Shown here: in pieces, positions 33,961-43,513 of the stretch | Layout of the letters: the number at the start of each line of letters is the position of its first letter | Numbering within the stretch: the first letter of the stretch is position 1 | DNA from: Bradyrhizobium ivorense | GTDB lineage: Bacteria; Pseudomonadota; Alphaproteobacteria; Rhizobiales; Xanthobacteraceae | Assembly (NCBI RefSeq): GCF_900696085.1 | Contig: NZ_CAADFC020000004.1 | Location: 186,001-250,000, forward strand | Direction: 5' to 3' | DNA length: 64,000 nt | Notes under the pieces: generated by a model | Databases searched by the model: none | The model's input: only the letters and a program-made list of their open reading frames with translations | What the model was told of the DNA's origin: nothing | Program-made: the position numbers and the translations under genes

Positions 33961-35994
33961 TTACGCCGCGCGGATGTTGGCCATGAAACGGTCGAGCTCC
34001 TCGCGCAGCCGCGAGCTCTCGACCGACAGCGAGCGCGCCGAGTTCAGCACCTCTTCCGAGGCGGCGCCGGTCTCGGTCGCGCCGCGGTTGACCTGGGTGA
34101 CGCTGGCGGCGGCTTCCTGGGTGCCGATCGCGACGTTCTGCACGCTGCGGGCGATCTCCTGCGTCGCCGCGCTCTGCTGCTCGACCGAGCTTGCGATGTT
34201 GGTCGCAATGCCGGAGATCTGGCCGATCGTGCCGCCGATCTCTTTGATCGCGGCGACCGATTCCTGGGTCGCCGCCTGCATGCCCGCGATGTGGTTGGAA
34301 ATCTCGTCGGTAGCCTTGGCGGTCTGGCTCGCCAGCGACTTGACCTCGGATGCGACCACCGCAAAACCGCGGCCGGCGTCGCCGGCGCGCGCCGCCTCGA
34401 TGGTGGCGTTCAGCGCCAGCAGATTGGTCTGCTCGGCGATCGCCGTGATCAGCTTTACCACGTCGCCGATCTCCTGCGCGGCGCGCGAGAGCTTGCCGAT
34501 CCGCGCGTCGGTCTGCTCGGCCTGACGCACGGCGGCGTCGGCGATCTGGCTGGATTCCTTGGCGCGGCGGCCGATCTCGTCGACCGAGGCCGACAGCTCC
34601 TCGGTCGCGGAAGCCACCGACTGCATGTTGCTGGAGGCCTCTTCGGAAGCACCGGCGACCTGGCTGGAGAGGTTTTGGGTGGTCTCCGCGGTCCGCGTCA
34701 GTGTGCCGGCCGAGGATTCCAGCTGCACGGCGGAGGCCGAGACGTTGGAGACGATCGAGCCGACGGCGGATTCGAATTCGTCGGCGAACCGGATCAGCTC
34801 GGCGCGCCGCGCCGCGGCGCTCGCCTTGTTCTGCGCCTCCTGGCTCGCGGCATCGCGTTCGGCCTTGGCGATCGCCTGGAGCTTGAACTCCTCCACCGCG
34901 CCGGCCATCTCGCCGAGTTCGTCGTGGCGGCCGAGGCCGGGCAGCACGACGTCGAAATTGCCCGCCGCGAGCTCGCGCATCGCGCCGCACATCGCCGCGA
35001 TCGGCCGCGAAATCCCCTTGCCGAGCAGGAATGCCCAGAAGAGCCCGAGCACGAAGCTGCCAGCGGCCAGCATCAGGATCAGCCGTTCGGTGTCGCCGAT
35101 CGTGGCCTGCGATTCGGTCTCGAGCCGCTTCTGGTCGGCGAGCAGGTCGGACTTCATCGCGGCCGCGCCCTGGCTGATGGCCGCCGCGGATTCCGTCATC
35201 TCGACGGTCAGTTCGTCGATCGATTTGGCGTTCTCGATCAGCTTGGCGAGCGCCGCGCGGTACTCGTCGAGCAGCGCGCTCACGTCCTTCACGCCCTGTG
35301 TGATGCGCTCGTTGCTTGAGGTGATCGCCTTGACCAGATTGTCGGCAAATTTGAGCCGGGCGAGCGCGCTGGCGGCAACCGACTTGTCGCCATTGACGAC
35401 GAAAGTGTTGACGGCGCCGGTGATCGACTGCAGCTGATCGGACACCTTCTTGGTGCCGAACTGGATCGACTGCAGCTCGGAATCATCGGCATTGCTCGGC
35501 AGATCGTCGAGCTTGTAGCGCATCGAGGTGGCGCTGCGGATCAACCGGTTCTGCGCGGTCTGCGCGCTGTCGTCCTTGATCTTGACGATCTCGGCAAAGA
35601 TCTTGGTGAAGGCGCGGAATTCACGCTCCAGCTTGGTGATCTGCTCGAGCCGGGCCGGGTTGGTGGTGCCCTTCATCGAGGCCAGGATGGCCTCCTTCAG
35701 GCTGGCCTCCGCGGCCTGCGCCGCCTTGGCGTCATCCTCCTTGCCGGTCACCACGAAGTAACGTGCGAGCGAACGGTAGGAGATCAGTTCGCGGTCGATG
35801 TTGCGGGCGAGGTCGGCCTCGGCGACGCTCTGGCGGTAGGATCCGACCCCGGTCGAAACCCGCTCGAAGCCCAGATAGGCGAAGGCCATGGTGCCCGCCG
35901 ACAGCGCCAGCGTCACGGCAAAGCCGAGCATGATCTTGGCGCGGAATCTGAGGGTTGGGATCCTGATCGAGAGCGATCGCTTGAGTCCCGGCAT
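33961..35994 (-). CDS. Methyl-accepting chemotaxis protein
   Basis: 677 aa. TM1 near residues 20-42 ([23 protein letters not shown]), a ~270-residue periplasmic helical sensor domain, TM2 ([21 protein letters not shown]), HAMP ([43 protein letters not shown]), then a long coiled-coil signalling domain with the hairpin tip [33 protein letters not shown]. Signals through CheA/CheW; no che genes are nearby. The ATG at 35994 has GGGGG upstream; ATG 36012 or GTG 36024 are possible. Ligand unknown. Confidence 0.94.
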   Translation of the reverse strand: MPGLKRSLSIRIPTLRFRAKIMLGFAVTLALSAGTMAFAYLGFERVSTGVGSYRQSVAEADLARNIDRELISYRSLARYFVVTGKEDDAKAAQAAEASLKEAILASMKGTTNPARLEQITKLEREFRAFTKIFAEIVKIKDDSAQTAQNRLIRSATSMRYKLDDLPSNADDSELQSIQFGTKKVSDQLQSITGAVNTFVVNGDKSVAASALARLKFADNLVKAITSSNERITQGVKDVSALLDEYRAALAKLIENAKSIDELTVEMTESAAAISQGAAAMKSDLLADQKRLETESQATIGDTERLILMLAAGSFVLGLFWAFLLGKGISRPIAAMCGAMRELAAGNFDVVLPGLGRHDELGEMAGAVEEFKLQAIAKAERDAASQEAQNKASAAARRAELIRFADEFESAVGSIVSNVSASAVQLESSAGTLTRTAETTQNLSSQVAGASEEASSNMQSVASATEELSASVDEIGRRAKESSQIADAAVRQAEQTDARIGKLSRAAQEIGDVVKLITAIAEQTNLLALNATIEAARAGDAGRGFAVVASEVKSLASQTAKATDEISNHIAGMQAATQESVAAIKEIGGTIGQISGIATNIASSVEQQSAATQEIARSVQNVAIGTQEAAASVTQVNRGATETGAASEEVLNSARSLSVESSRLREELDRFMANIRAA

Positions 35995-36245
35995 TCCAAC
36001 CCCCGTCTTCATTCTGAAAACCACGCGGGGTCCGGCAGCAACCCGCCCCAGACCCCGGAGGGCAAAACTAAGGCAGAATCGATAAGGCTCGGTAAATGAG
36101 CAGCGGCCGACGGGTTCGGCACGCTACTACCTTGGTCGGTCTAGGAGGCTGGGCTTGGCGATTGACGCGCAGGTCCGGCCCGATAGTTTAGAACCGATCA
36201 AACCCGTCCCTGCCCGGGCCGGGAGAACACATCGGGAGGAGTCCC

Positions 36246-36374
36246 ATGTCATCGCGTCGCAAGACGCCGCTCGTGCTTGCGGCGAGCATGGCCGCCGGCG
36301 GCGCAGCCGGGCCAATGACATTTCCCCTCACGATCTGGACTATGCAGGCCGAAACGCGAGCCATCGCGGCATGA
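36246..36374 (+). CDS. Small hypothetical protein (42 aa)
   Basis: MSSRRKTPLVLAASMAAGG..., a basic N-terminus, a hydrophobic Ala/Gly stretch, and TFPLTIWTMQ before a short tail ending AIAA. The ATG at 36246 is preceded by GGGAGGAG at ideal distance, better than most genes here, which is the main argument that it is translated. It could be a small membrane or exported peptide. It lies 91 bases upstream of the FIST gene on the same strand, so it may belong to that transcript. No family recognised. Confidence 0.55.
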   Translation: MSSRRKTPLVLAASMAAGGAAGPMTFPLTIWTMQAETRAIAA

Positions 36375-36465
36375 CCTGAACACGCTCACGACCCGCGCGG
36401 GCACCGGCCGCGCCAAGAAAACCGTACCAAGAAAAGCAAAAAAATTCTGGTCAGGGAGAACGCCT

Positions 36466-37638
36466 TTGGCGGAGAAGCAGGCAAGCGCCACCGACAGCAT
36501 CGTCGTGGTGCAGGCAAAGACCGACGGACCGCGGCAAGCCGCGGACGAGATCGTGCGCCAATTGGCGGCGGCCGATCTCGCCATGCTCGTGGTGTTCGTC
36601 TCGCCGTTCTACGACCCCCAGACCTTCATCGCGGAGCTGTCCGGCCGGATGCCCGACGTTCCGATCTTCGGCTGCACCACGGCCGGCGAGCTGTCGCCCG
36701 GCGGCTGGGACGAAGACAGCGTCGTCGCGATGGGTTTCAGTGCCGCCGATTTTGTCATCGCGGCCCGGCCGCTGTTCGATCTGGCGACGTTTCGGGTCGA
36801 CCATGGCCGCTCGATCTGCACCGAGTTGCAGCACGAATTCGCGGAGCGGACCGAGCATTGCGATCACACCGACGAATCGTTCGGGCTACTGTTCATCGAC
36901 GGCTTGTGCCAGCGCGAAGAAACCATCATGTCGGCGATCTACGCATCGCTCGAAGATATCCCGGTGGTCGGCGGCTCCGCCGGCGACGGCCTGCGCTTCG
37001 AGCGGTCCTGGGTCTTCCATGGTGGCGAGGCCTACACTGACGCCGCGGTCCTGATCCTGATCCGGACACGTCTGCCGTTTCGCCTGTTCAAGTGCGACCA
37101 TTTCGAGCCGACCTCGACCAAGATGGTGGTGACCGAGGCCGATATCGAGCGCCGCATCGTCAAGGAGTTGAACGCCGAACCGGCCGCGCTGGAATATTCC
37201 CGCGCCGTCGGCCTCAGCGAGAGCAAGCTCGAACTGTTTTCCTTCGCGGCTCACCCGGTCCTCGTCCGCGTCGGCGGCGCCTATTACGCGCGGTCGATCC
37301 AGCGCACCAACCCGGACGGATCGCTGCAATTCTTCTGCGCCATCGACGAGGGGATGGTGCTGACGGTGGCGCGCGAGCGCGATCCGATCGACGTGACCAG
37401 CCGCCTGCTCAAGGAACTCGCCGACGATCTCGGCGAGGTCTCGATGTTCATCGGCTTCGAATGCGTGCTGCGCCGGCTCGATGTCGAGCAGCGCCAATTG
37501 TCGCGGGAGATGTCGGAGCTCTATCGCAGCAACAAAGTGATTGGCTTTCAGACCTATGGCGAGCAGTACCGCTCCATGCATGTCAACCAGACGCTGACCG
37601 GGATCGCCATCGGCAAGCGGGGCGTCGCGCCGCAATGA
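36466..37638 (+). CDS. FIST-domain sensor protein (NosP-like)
   Basis: 390 aa, FIST_N (about 20-230: DLAMLVVFVSPFYDPQTF, IFGCTTAGELSPGGW, PVVGGSAGDGL) followed by FIST_C (about 235-380: FECVLRR, GFQTYGEQYRSMHVNQT). FIST proteins sense small ligands in the cytosol; the NosP branch binds haem and nitric oxide and is encoded beside a NahK-type kinase, just as here. TTG start at 36466 with CAGGGAG upstream. Stop overlaps the kinase ATG, so the two are made together. Haem or NO binding is not proven by sequence; a ligand linked to alcohol oxidation is an alternative given the neighbouring dehydrogenase. Confidence 0.9.
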   Translation: MAEKQASATDSIVVVQAKTDGPRQAADEIVRQLAAADLAMLVVFVSPFYDPQTFIAELSGRMPDVPIFGCTTAGELSPGGWDEDSVVAMGFSAADFVIAARPLFDLATFRVDHGRSICTELQHEFAERTEHCDHTDESFGLLFIDGLCQREETIMSAIYASLEDIPVVGGSAGDGLRFERSWVFHGGEAYTDAAVLILIRTRLPFRLFKCDHFEPTSTKMVVTEADIERRIVKELNAEPAALEYSRAVGLSESKLELFSFAAHPVLVRVGGAYYARSIQRTNPDGSLQFFCAIDEGMVLTVARERDPIDVTSRLLKELADDLGEVSMFIGFECVLRRLDVEQRQLSREMSELYRSNKVIGFQTYGEQYRSMHVNQTLTGIAIGKRGVAPQ

Positions 37639-39005
37639 CTGACAGCAAGACCACGCGATTGATGGCGCTCGAACGCGAGGCCGAGAAGCTGCGCAAGATC
37701 AACGCGGCGCTGATGTCGCGCGTCGAGCGCTCGACCGACCAGCAGCTCAACGCCTTTTCCCTGTTCGAGACCGCGATTGCGCTCGACCAGCAGGTTCGCG
37801 ACCGCACCCAGCAGCTCAAGCAGGCGCTGCAATCGCTTGAGAAAACCAACGGACGGCTGCTGCAGGCCAAGCAGCAGGCCGAGGCGGCCAGCTCACTGAA
37901 ATCGTCGGTGCTGGTCTCGGTGACCCACGACCTGTTGCAGCCGCTGAATGCGGCGCGGCTGACGCTGTCCGCGCTGGCCGAAATGACGAGCGAGCCGAAG
38001 GGCGTCGCCCTGACCGAGCAGATCGACCGGTCGCTGGCGACGCTCGAGGACATGCTGCGGACGCTGCTCGACATCTCCAAGCTCGATGCGGGCGTGCTCA
38101 AGCCGGAATTCGGACCGGTCGCGATCGCCTCGCTGTTCGAGGCGCTGGAGCAGGAATTTTCCGCGACCGCCGCCAGGCGCAACCTCGGCTTCCGGATCAT
38201 GCCGTCGTCTGCGGTGGTCCGCTCGGATCCGCTGATGCTGCGCCGGATCCTGCAAAACTTTTTGGCCAATGCACTGCGCTACACCCATCGCGGCAGCGTG
38301 CTGATGGGATGCCGGCGCCACGGCGACGATATCCGGATCGAGGTGCACGACACCGGGCCCGGCATTCCGGAAGCCCAGCGCGAAGCCATCTTCGTCGAAT
38401 TCCAGCGCGGCGAGACCAGCGCCGGCGACAAGGCCGGCATCGGACTCGGGCTTTCGATCGTGCGACGGTTTGCCGACCTGCTCGAACACGACATCAGGCT
38501 GACCTCGCGGCCCGGCAAGGGCGCGGTGTTCTCGGTCACGGTGCCGCGCACGCTCGACCCGGTCGCGATCCCGATGCGCGAGCAGGCCAGCGTCGACTAT
38601 CGCTACGGCGGCATGGAAGGTGCGAAGATCCTGCTGATCGAGAACGACCTGTCGAGCGCCGAGGGGCTGGCACACCTGCTGGAAAAATGGGGCTGCGACG
38701 TCGCGGTGACGATCTCCAAGAGCGAGGCGCTCGAACGCATCCACGCGCTCGACGGCATTCCCGACGCCATCATCGCCGACCTTCATCTCGACAATGGCGA
38801 GACCGGAATCCAGGCGGTCGACGTCATCCGCGGCGCGATCAACACCAAGGTTCCGGCGATCATCGTCACCGCCGACTACTCCGCCAAGGCCGCCTCCGAC
38901 GTCTCGGCGTATGGCCACGAGCTGTTGAAGAAGCCGATCAAGCCGGCCGAGATGCGCTCGCTGCTGTCGTTCCTTTTGGCGGCCGAGCAGTCGGCCCGGC
39001 TATGA
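37635..39005 (+). CDS. Hybrid sensor histidine kinase (NahK-like, HisKA-HATPase-REC)
   Basis: 456 aa, cytosolic. Residues 10-90 form a coiled coil with no PAS or TM segment. The H-box SVTHDLLQPLNAARL (His98) with LQPL is the NahK/RetS-like variant. HATPase: QNFLANALRYT (Asn208/212), DTGPGIP, GIGLGLSIV. The C-terminal receiver has acidic pocket ENDLS, phospho-acceptor Asp382 in IADLHLD and Lys in LLKKPIK. Lacking its own input domain, it most likely receives its signal from the coupled FIST protein (ATGA overlap). The two NarL-type regulators encoded convergently are the obvious downstream partners. Confidence 0.93.
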   Translation: MTDSKTTRLMALEREAEKLRKINAALMSRVERSTDQQLNAFSLFETAIALDQQVRDRTQQLKQALQSLEKTNGRLLQAKQQAEAASSLKSSVLVSVTHDLLQPLNAARLTLSALAEMTSEPKGVALTEQIDRSLATLEDMLRTLLDISKLDAGVLKPEFGPVAIASLFEALEQEFSATAARRNLGFRIMPSSAVVRSDPLMLRRILQNFLANALRYTHRGSVLMGCRRHGDDIRIEVHDTGPGIPEAQREAIFVEFQRGETSAGDKAGIGLGLSIVRRFADLLEHDIRLTSRPGKGAVFSVTVPRTLDPVAIPMREQASVDYRYGGMEGAKILLIENDLSSAEGLAHLLEKWGCDVAVTISKSEALERIHALDGIPDAIIADLHLDNGETGIQAVDVIRGAINTKVPAIIVTADYSAKAASDVSAYGHELLKKPIKPAEMRSLLSFLLAAEQSARL

Positions 39006-39782
39006 CCCGGCGCCGCGCGGCGGCGAGGCCGTCACCGCCGCGTGGTCGTGCTTGCCGAAGTCGAGCTTCGACAGCGCGATGATGGCTTCGGTCCGGCTCC
39101 GCACGCCGAGCTTGCGCAGGATCTCCGAGACGTGGACCTTCACGGTGGTGACCGAGATATTGAGCTCGTAGGCGATGTGCTTGTTTTGCAGACCGCGGCA
39201 GATCATGTCGAGCACGCGCAGCTGCTGCGCCGTGAATTGGCCGAGGCGCTGCATCAGCTGCTGCGCGTCGGCCTGGCCTTGCCGCGCAGCGGCGCGGTCA
39301 CGGAACCGGGTCGGCAGGCATACCTCGCCTTCGAGGATGCCGCGCAGCATGCGCGCCAGCTCGGCCTTCGGCGTCGATTTCGGGATGTAGCCGGAAATGC
39401 CGAGCGCGATCGCGCTGCCGACGATTCGGGGATCGTCATGCGCTGACACGATCACGAGCGCACTGCGCGGTGCGGCGGCCCGCACCCGATAGGCGCCGAG
39501 CAAGCCCTTGGTCCCCGGCATCGACAGATCGAGCAGGATGAGATCGAGAGCGTCGCGCTCGGCAATCACGTCAAGCGCGCCATCGATCGAAGTCGCTTGC
39601 AACATTTCGGCATCGGGAAACTCGGCGCCGATCACGCCGACCAGGGCGGCACGGAACAGCGGGTGATCCTCGACGATCAGCAGCCGAAGCACGGCCGCCT
39701 TGCCGGGCGGCGGCTCGTCTGCCGGGGGCATCGTCGTGGTCAATGCTGCGCCGTCCTCTTTGGGGTCACCGATGACAGCCAT
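39000..39782 (-). CDS. NarL/LuxR-family response regulator 1
   Basis: 260 aa. A ~30-residue leader precedes the receiver domain (LLIVEDHPLFRAAL; phospho-acceptor Asp in LILLDLSMPG; Lys in GYIPKSTPKAEL), then the LuxR helix-turn-helix (FTAQQLRVLDMICRGLQNKHIAYELNISVTTVKVHVSEILRKLGVRSRTEAI). Same organisation as regulator 2 upstream, with which it shares strand and close spacing (78 bases). Its stop overlaps the end of the hybrid kinase gene by a few bases on the opposite strand. Probably phosphorylated by the FIST-coupled kinase; it lies in the same direction as the xoxF-like operon. Confidence 0.93.
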   Translation of the reverse strand: MAVIGDPKEDGAALTTTMPPADEPPPGKAAVLRLLIVEDHPLFRAALVGVIGAEFPDAEMLQATSIDGALDVIAERDALDLILLDLSMPGTKGLLGAYRVRAAAPRSALVIVSAHDDPRIVGSAIALGISGYIPKSTPKAELARMLRGILEGEVCLPTRFRDRAAARQGQADAQQLMQRLGQFTAQQLRVLDMICRGLQNKHIAYELNISVTTVKVHVSEILRKLGVRSRTEAIIALSKLDFGKHDHAAVTASPPRGAGS

Positions 39783-39860
39783 TGTGCGACACCGTTATCC
39801 AAAAATACAGCGGCAGCCCATGGTCAGCGCCTTCTGTGCGCGCCGCGCGGCGCCGCGCGC

Positions 39861-40541
39861 CTAAGGCCCCTTGTCCTGCTTCGCGCCCGCACAGGTCTCC
39901 GCGACCGGGAGCGTGATCTTGCCAAGCTCGATGATCGCCTTGTTGCGGCTGAACAGTTTTAACTTACGCAGGATCTCGGTGACGTGCGCCTTCACGGTGG
40001 ATTCCGCAAGCTTGAGCTCCGCGGCGATCTCGCGGTTCTGCAGGCCGCGCACGATCAAATGCAGCACCCGGATCTGCTGCGGCGTCAGCTTCTGGATCCG
40101 CTCGCGCAGCGTTCGCGCCGTCTCGGACTGGTCCAGGGCGCCGGCCGCGACGAAATCCCGCGGTGCCGAGACCGAGCCGCTCAGCACCCGCGCGATCGCC
40201 TGCGAGAGCTCGCCGAGCGACGTCGACTTGGGCAGATAGCCGACCGCGCCCATTTCCAGCGCTTCGCGGATCGTGTGCTTGTCCTCTTCGCTCGACACGA
40301 TGGCGATCGGCAGGCGCGGATAGCGATCCCTGATCTTCTGGAAGCCCGAGAAGCCGACGACATCGGGCAGCAACAGGTCGAGCAGCGCGAGGTCAATGCT
40401 CGGCTCGGCGGCGAGGATGCCGAGCGCGCCCTTGATCGAGGTGGCCTCATAGATGCGTGCATCGGGATGCGAGATGCGGATGGCGTTGCCAAGCGCCTCG
40501 CCGAACAGAGGGTGATCGTCGATGATCAGGAACCCCATCAT
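39861..40541 (-). CDS. NarL/LuxR-family response regulator 2
   Basis: 226 aa. Receiver: FLIIDDHPLFGEAL, Asp in LALLDLLLPD, Lys in GYLPKSTSLGEL. HTH: LTPQQIRVLHLIVRGLQNREIAAELKLAESTVKAHVTEILRKLKLFSRNKAI. Clearly a paralogue of regulator 1. Only 36 bases separate it from the stop of the XoxJ-cytochrome gene, so it is likely co-transcribed with the PQQ dehydrogenase. In pseudomonads and methylotrophs NarL-type regulators (AgmR/ExaE, PedR2) control PQQ alcohol dehydrogenases; a similar role is inferred. Confidence 0.93.
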   Translation of the reverse strand: MMGFLIIDDHPLFGEALGNAIRISHPDARIYEATSIKGALGILAAEPSIDLALLDLLLPDVVGFSGFQKIRDRYPRLPIAIVSSEEDKHTIREALEMGAVGYLPKSTSLGELSQAIARVLSGSVSAPRDFVAAGALDQSETARTLRERIQKLTPQQIRVLHLIVRGLQNREIAAELKLAESTVKAHVTEILRKLKLFSRNKAIIELGKITLPVAETCAGAKQDKGP

Positions 40542-40577
40542 CAGGACCCTCGCACAGCTGGTTGCCGACGGCCGCGG

Positions 40578-41774
40578 CTAGTTCGATCCACCCGTGTCCT
40601 GCACGGTCTGCAGATAGACATACACGTTTCGCAGCTCATCGTCGCTGAAGACGTCCTTCCAGGCCGGCATGCCCTTGGCCGGCCGGCCGTCGTGGACGGT
40701 CTTCCAATAGGTCGACTCCATGTCGTCGGCATAGCGCTTCTTCAGCAGCCTGAGGTCGATCTTGCGCTCGGCCTGCACGGCGTCCGGGCCATGGCAATGG
40801 GCGCAGGTACCGTTGAAGACCTCCCGCCCCGTCGTGGCATCCCCGGCGGTGGCCGCGGTCTGAACCGGCTTCTCGGCTGCGGCCGCCTGACCGACCGTGA
40901 CGGGTTCCTTTGCTCCGACGGATGACGTCGTCGCCCGATCGGCCTCACCGAACTTCACCGGGGCGCCGTTCGGCACCCCGTATTTGGCAAACAGGGCGGA
41001 AATATCCGACTGAAGCGACGGCAGCACGGCATCGACTTCATCGCGCAACGCGCCGGACGCCTTGGCGAAGCCGATCGCCGTTGCCCAGAGCAGGCCGTCG
41101 CCTGCGGTCGACACGACCTGATACTTGTCGCCATAGGCGGTCTTGTTGAGCCAGCCGGCCACCGGCGCCCAGATGAAGGCCACGTCGACCCTGCCCTGTT
41201 CGAGCGCCGCCATGCCCTCGTCCGGGCTGAGCACGGTGACCTTCTGGATCTCATCGCGCGACGCCAGCAGGTTTTGCGGGGTCGACTGATACTGCACCGC
41301 AACGCGCAACCCCTTGAGGTCGTCGATGCCGGCGAGCTTGCGATCCCTGGCGCCGACCAGCGCATAGCCTTCATGGGCGATCGGCTTCGAGAAGATCACG
41401 GCCGGTCCCATGAAATCGTCGATCAGCGGCAGGCCGACCATGGCGTCGCACTGCTTGCTCAGCAGCGTCTCGCGGACGGTGCGCTTGCCGAAATACGACT
41501 TGTACCAATTGGTGCTCACCGTGCGGCCGAGCTTTTGCGCCACCGCCTGGCCGATCTCGAGATAAAGGCCGGGCTTGCCCGGATCGTCGCTCGAGAACGG
41601 CAGATTGGTCGGGTCGGCGCAGAGCCGCAGCGGCGGCTTTGTCTCGCCGGCGCCGGCCGCGAGGGCCGGCGCCATCAGCAGGGCGGAGAGCAGCACGGTC
41701 CGGATCGCATGTTCCAACCGCGTGTTGCGCGAGGGGGTGCGCAGTTCGTTTCGGACGATGCAGGACACGGACAA
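40578..41774 (-). CDS. XoxJ-like periplasmic binding protein fused to cytochrome c (XoxJ-XoxG fusion)
   Basis: 398 aa. Signal region ~22-42 (AIRTVLLSALLMAPALAAGAGE). Residues 46-270 are a family 3 solute-binding fold like MoxJ/XoxJ (LRLCADPTNLPFSSDDPGKPGLYLEIGQAVAQKLG, VALEQGRVDVAFIWAPVAGWL). A linker leads to a class I cytochrome c domain (~312-395) with haem site CAHCH (324-328) and Met369 in GMPAW as axial ligand. TTG start at 41774 after AAGGAGG. XoxJ assists, and XoxG accepts electrons from, the lanthanide methanol dehydrogenase; here both are in one chain, 23 bases after that gene. Confidence 0.9.
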   Translation of the reverse strand: MSVSCIVRNELRTPSRNTRLEHAIRTVLLSALLMAPALAAGAGETKPPLRLCADPTNLPFSSDDPGKPGLYLEIGQAVAQKLGRTVSTNWYKSYFGKRTVRETLLSKQCDAMVGLPLIDDFMGPAVIFSKPIAHEGYALVGARDRKLAGIDDLKGLRVAVQYQSTPQNLLASRDEIQKVTVLSPDEGMAALEQGRVDVAFIWAPVAGWLNKTAYGDKYQVVSTAGDGLLWATAIGFAKASGALRDEVDAVLPSLQSDISALFAKYGVPNGAPVKFGEADRATTSSVGAKEPVTVGQAAAAEKPVQTAATAGDATTGREVFNGTCAHCHGPDAVQAERKIDLRLLKKRYADDMESTYWKTVHDGRPAKGMPAWKDVFSDDELRNVYVYLQTVQDTGGSN

Positions 41775-41797
41775 TGCTGCCTCCTTTCGAGGATCGT

Positions 41798-43513
41798 TTA
41801 CTGCAGGGCGAACACGAACAGCGAGCCGCCTTCGGGGGCCGCCGCAACCATCTTCTTGCCGATGTCGCCGAGGAAGGCCGGCAGCGCCGCGGTGCGTCCG
41901 ACCACGATCGCGACATACTGCTTGCCGTCGACCGAATAGGTCACAGGACCTGCGCCGATGCCGCTGCCGAGGTTCTTGCTCCACAGCACCTTGCCGTTCT
42001 TGGCGTCGATGGCGCGGAAGTCGCCGTGCAGATTGCCAGAGAACACCAGGTTGCCGGCCGTCGTCAGCGTGCCGCCGTTGAAGGGCAGGTCTTCCTTGAT
42101 GCCCCACACCTTCTTGTTGGCGACGGGATCCCAGGCCACGAGCTCGCCGAGGAAGCCGCCGGGGCCTTCCTTGGTAGGGAATTCGGCGCCGAGATAGAAC
42201 ACGCCGCGCTTGTAGTTCACGTCGCTGACCGACCAGTCCATGCAGACATTGTTGGTCGGGATATAAACGAGGCCGGTCTGCGGGTTGAACGACATCGGCT
42301 GCCAGTTCTTGCCGCCGATCAGGTTGGGGCAGATATCCTTGGCGGGATGACCGGGGCCCGGGCGCTTGTCGGGATCCTCTTCCGCCCGCATCGTGTTGAT
42401 GTCCCACTTCTTGGCCCAGTTGGCGAACACGTACTTCTCGGCCGAGATCACCTTGCCGGTTTCGCGGTTGGCCACGAAGAAGAAGCCGTTGCGGTCCGCC
42501 TTCATCAGCACCGGCGTGTCGGCGCCCTTGATCTTCAGGTCGGCGAGCAGCAGCTCGTTGACGCCGTCATAGTCCCAGGCATCGGCCGGCGTGCCCTGGA
42601 TGTGCCACTTGATGCTGCCGGTGTTGGGATCGATCGCCAGCGTCGACGCCGTGTAGAGGTTGGTCAGCTTGCCGAAATTGCCGTCGCCGGTGGAGCGCAC
42701 CGCCGTATTCCAGGGTCCCGGATTGCTGGTGCCCCAATACACCGTGTCGGACTTGGCGTCGTAGGAGCCGACCAGCCAGGCGGCGCCGCCGCCGTGCAGT
42801 CCGGTGTCGCCCTTCCAGGTCTCGCTGCCGGGCTGGCCCGGCGCCGGCACCGTATAGGTCTGCCACAGCAGCTTGCCGTCCTTGACGGAAAATGCCTGCA
42901 GCGAACCGCGGACGCCGTACTCGCCGCCGCCGAAGCCGGTGATCACCTTGTCACGCACGATGAGCGGCGGCGAGGTGATGACCGAGCCCTGCTTGTAGTC
43001 GACCACCGTCGAGGTCCAGAGCTCCTTGCCGGTCTCGGCATCGAGCGCGGTCAGCTTGCCGTCGAGCCGGCCGACGAAGATCTTGCCGTCGGCAAAGGAG
43101 ACGCCGCGGCTGTTGACGTCGCAGCAGGCATATTGCAGCACGTCGTCGGGAATATCCGGCTGCCAGGTCCATTTGCGCGCGCCGGTCGCGGCGTCGATCG
43201 CGTAGACATATTTCGGCCCCCAGGAGGTCGAGACGTAGAGCGTCTTGCCGATCACGACCGGGGACGACTCGTTGGACCGCAGCGAGGCCAGCGACAGCGA
43301 GTAGACGAGCTGGAGCTTGCCGGCGTTCTCGGAGGTGATCTGCTTCAGGGGGCTGAAGCGCGTATTGCCGTAGTCGTGGCCGGCGATCGCCCATCCGTTG
43401 GGATCGGACACCGCCTTGACGACGGAATCATTGGCCCTCGCGGCCCCGACACTCACCATCAGCATGGCAGCCAGCGACACGCCGGCAAAGAAAATCCCGC
43501 TCCTCAGCTTCAT
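41798..43513 (-). CDS. PQQ-dependent alcohol dehydrogenase, lanthanide type (XoxF/PedH-like)
   Basis: 571 aa including signal peptide (MKLRSGIFFAGVSLAAMLMV...ARAND). Eight-blade propeller W-motifs recur (e.g. GKELWTS, GKLLWQT). Active-site marks: vicinal disulfide Cys130-Cys131, Glu198 in GGGEYG, Asn264 in TSNPGPWN, catalytic Asp314 and the extra Asp316 in AWDYDG. That Asp two residues after the catalytic one is the lanthanide ligand of XoxF and PedH, absent in calcium MxaF. Oxidises methanol or other primary alcohols in the periplasm, passing electrons to cytochrome c. ATG at 43513 follows GGAGGAAACAG. XoxF versus a broader PedH/ExaF-type range is not decided. Confidence 0.92.
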   Translation of the reverse strand: MKLRSGIFFAGVSLAAMLMVSVGAARANDSVVKAVSDPNGWAIAGHDYGNTRFSPLKQITSENAGKLQLVYSLSLASLRSNESSPVVIGKTLYVSTSWGPKYVYAIDAATGARKWTWQPDIPDDVLQYACCDVNSRGVSFADGKIFVGRLDGKLTALDAETGKELWTSTVVDYKQGSVITSPPLIVRDKVITGFGGGEYGVRGSLQAFSVKDGKLLWQTYTVPAPGQPGSETWKGDTGLHGGGAAWLVGSYDAKSDTVYWGTSNPGPWNTAVRSTGDGNFGKLTNLYTASTLAIDPNTGSIKWHIQGTPADAWDYDGVNELLLADLKIKGADTPVLMKADRNGFFFVANRETGKVISAEKYVFANWAKKWDINTMRAEEDPDKRPGPGHPAKDICPNLIGGKNWQPMSFNPQTGLVYIPTNNVCMDWSVSDVNYKRGVFYLGAEFPTKEGPGGFLGELVAWDPVANKKVWGIKEDLPFNGGTLTTAGNLVFSGNLHGDFRAIDAKNGKVLWSKNLGSGIGAGPVTYSVDGKQYVAIVVGRTAALPAFLGDIGKKMVAAAPEGGSLFVFALQ

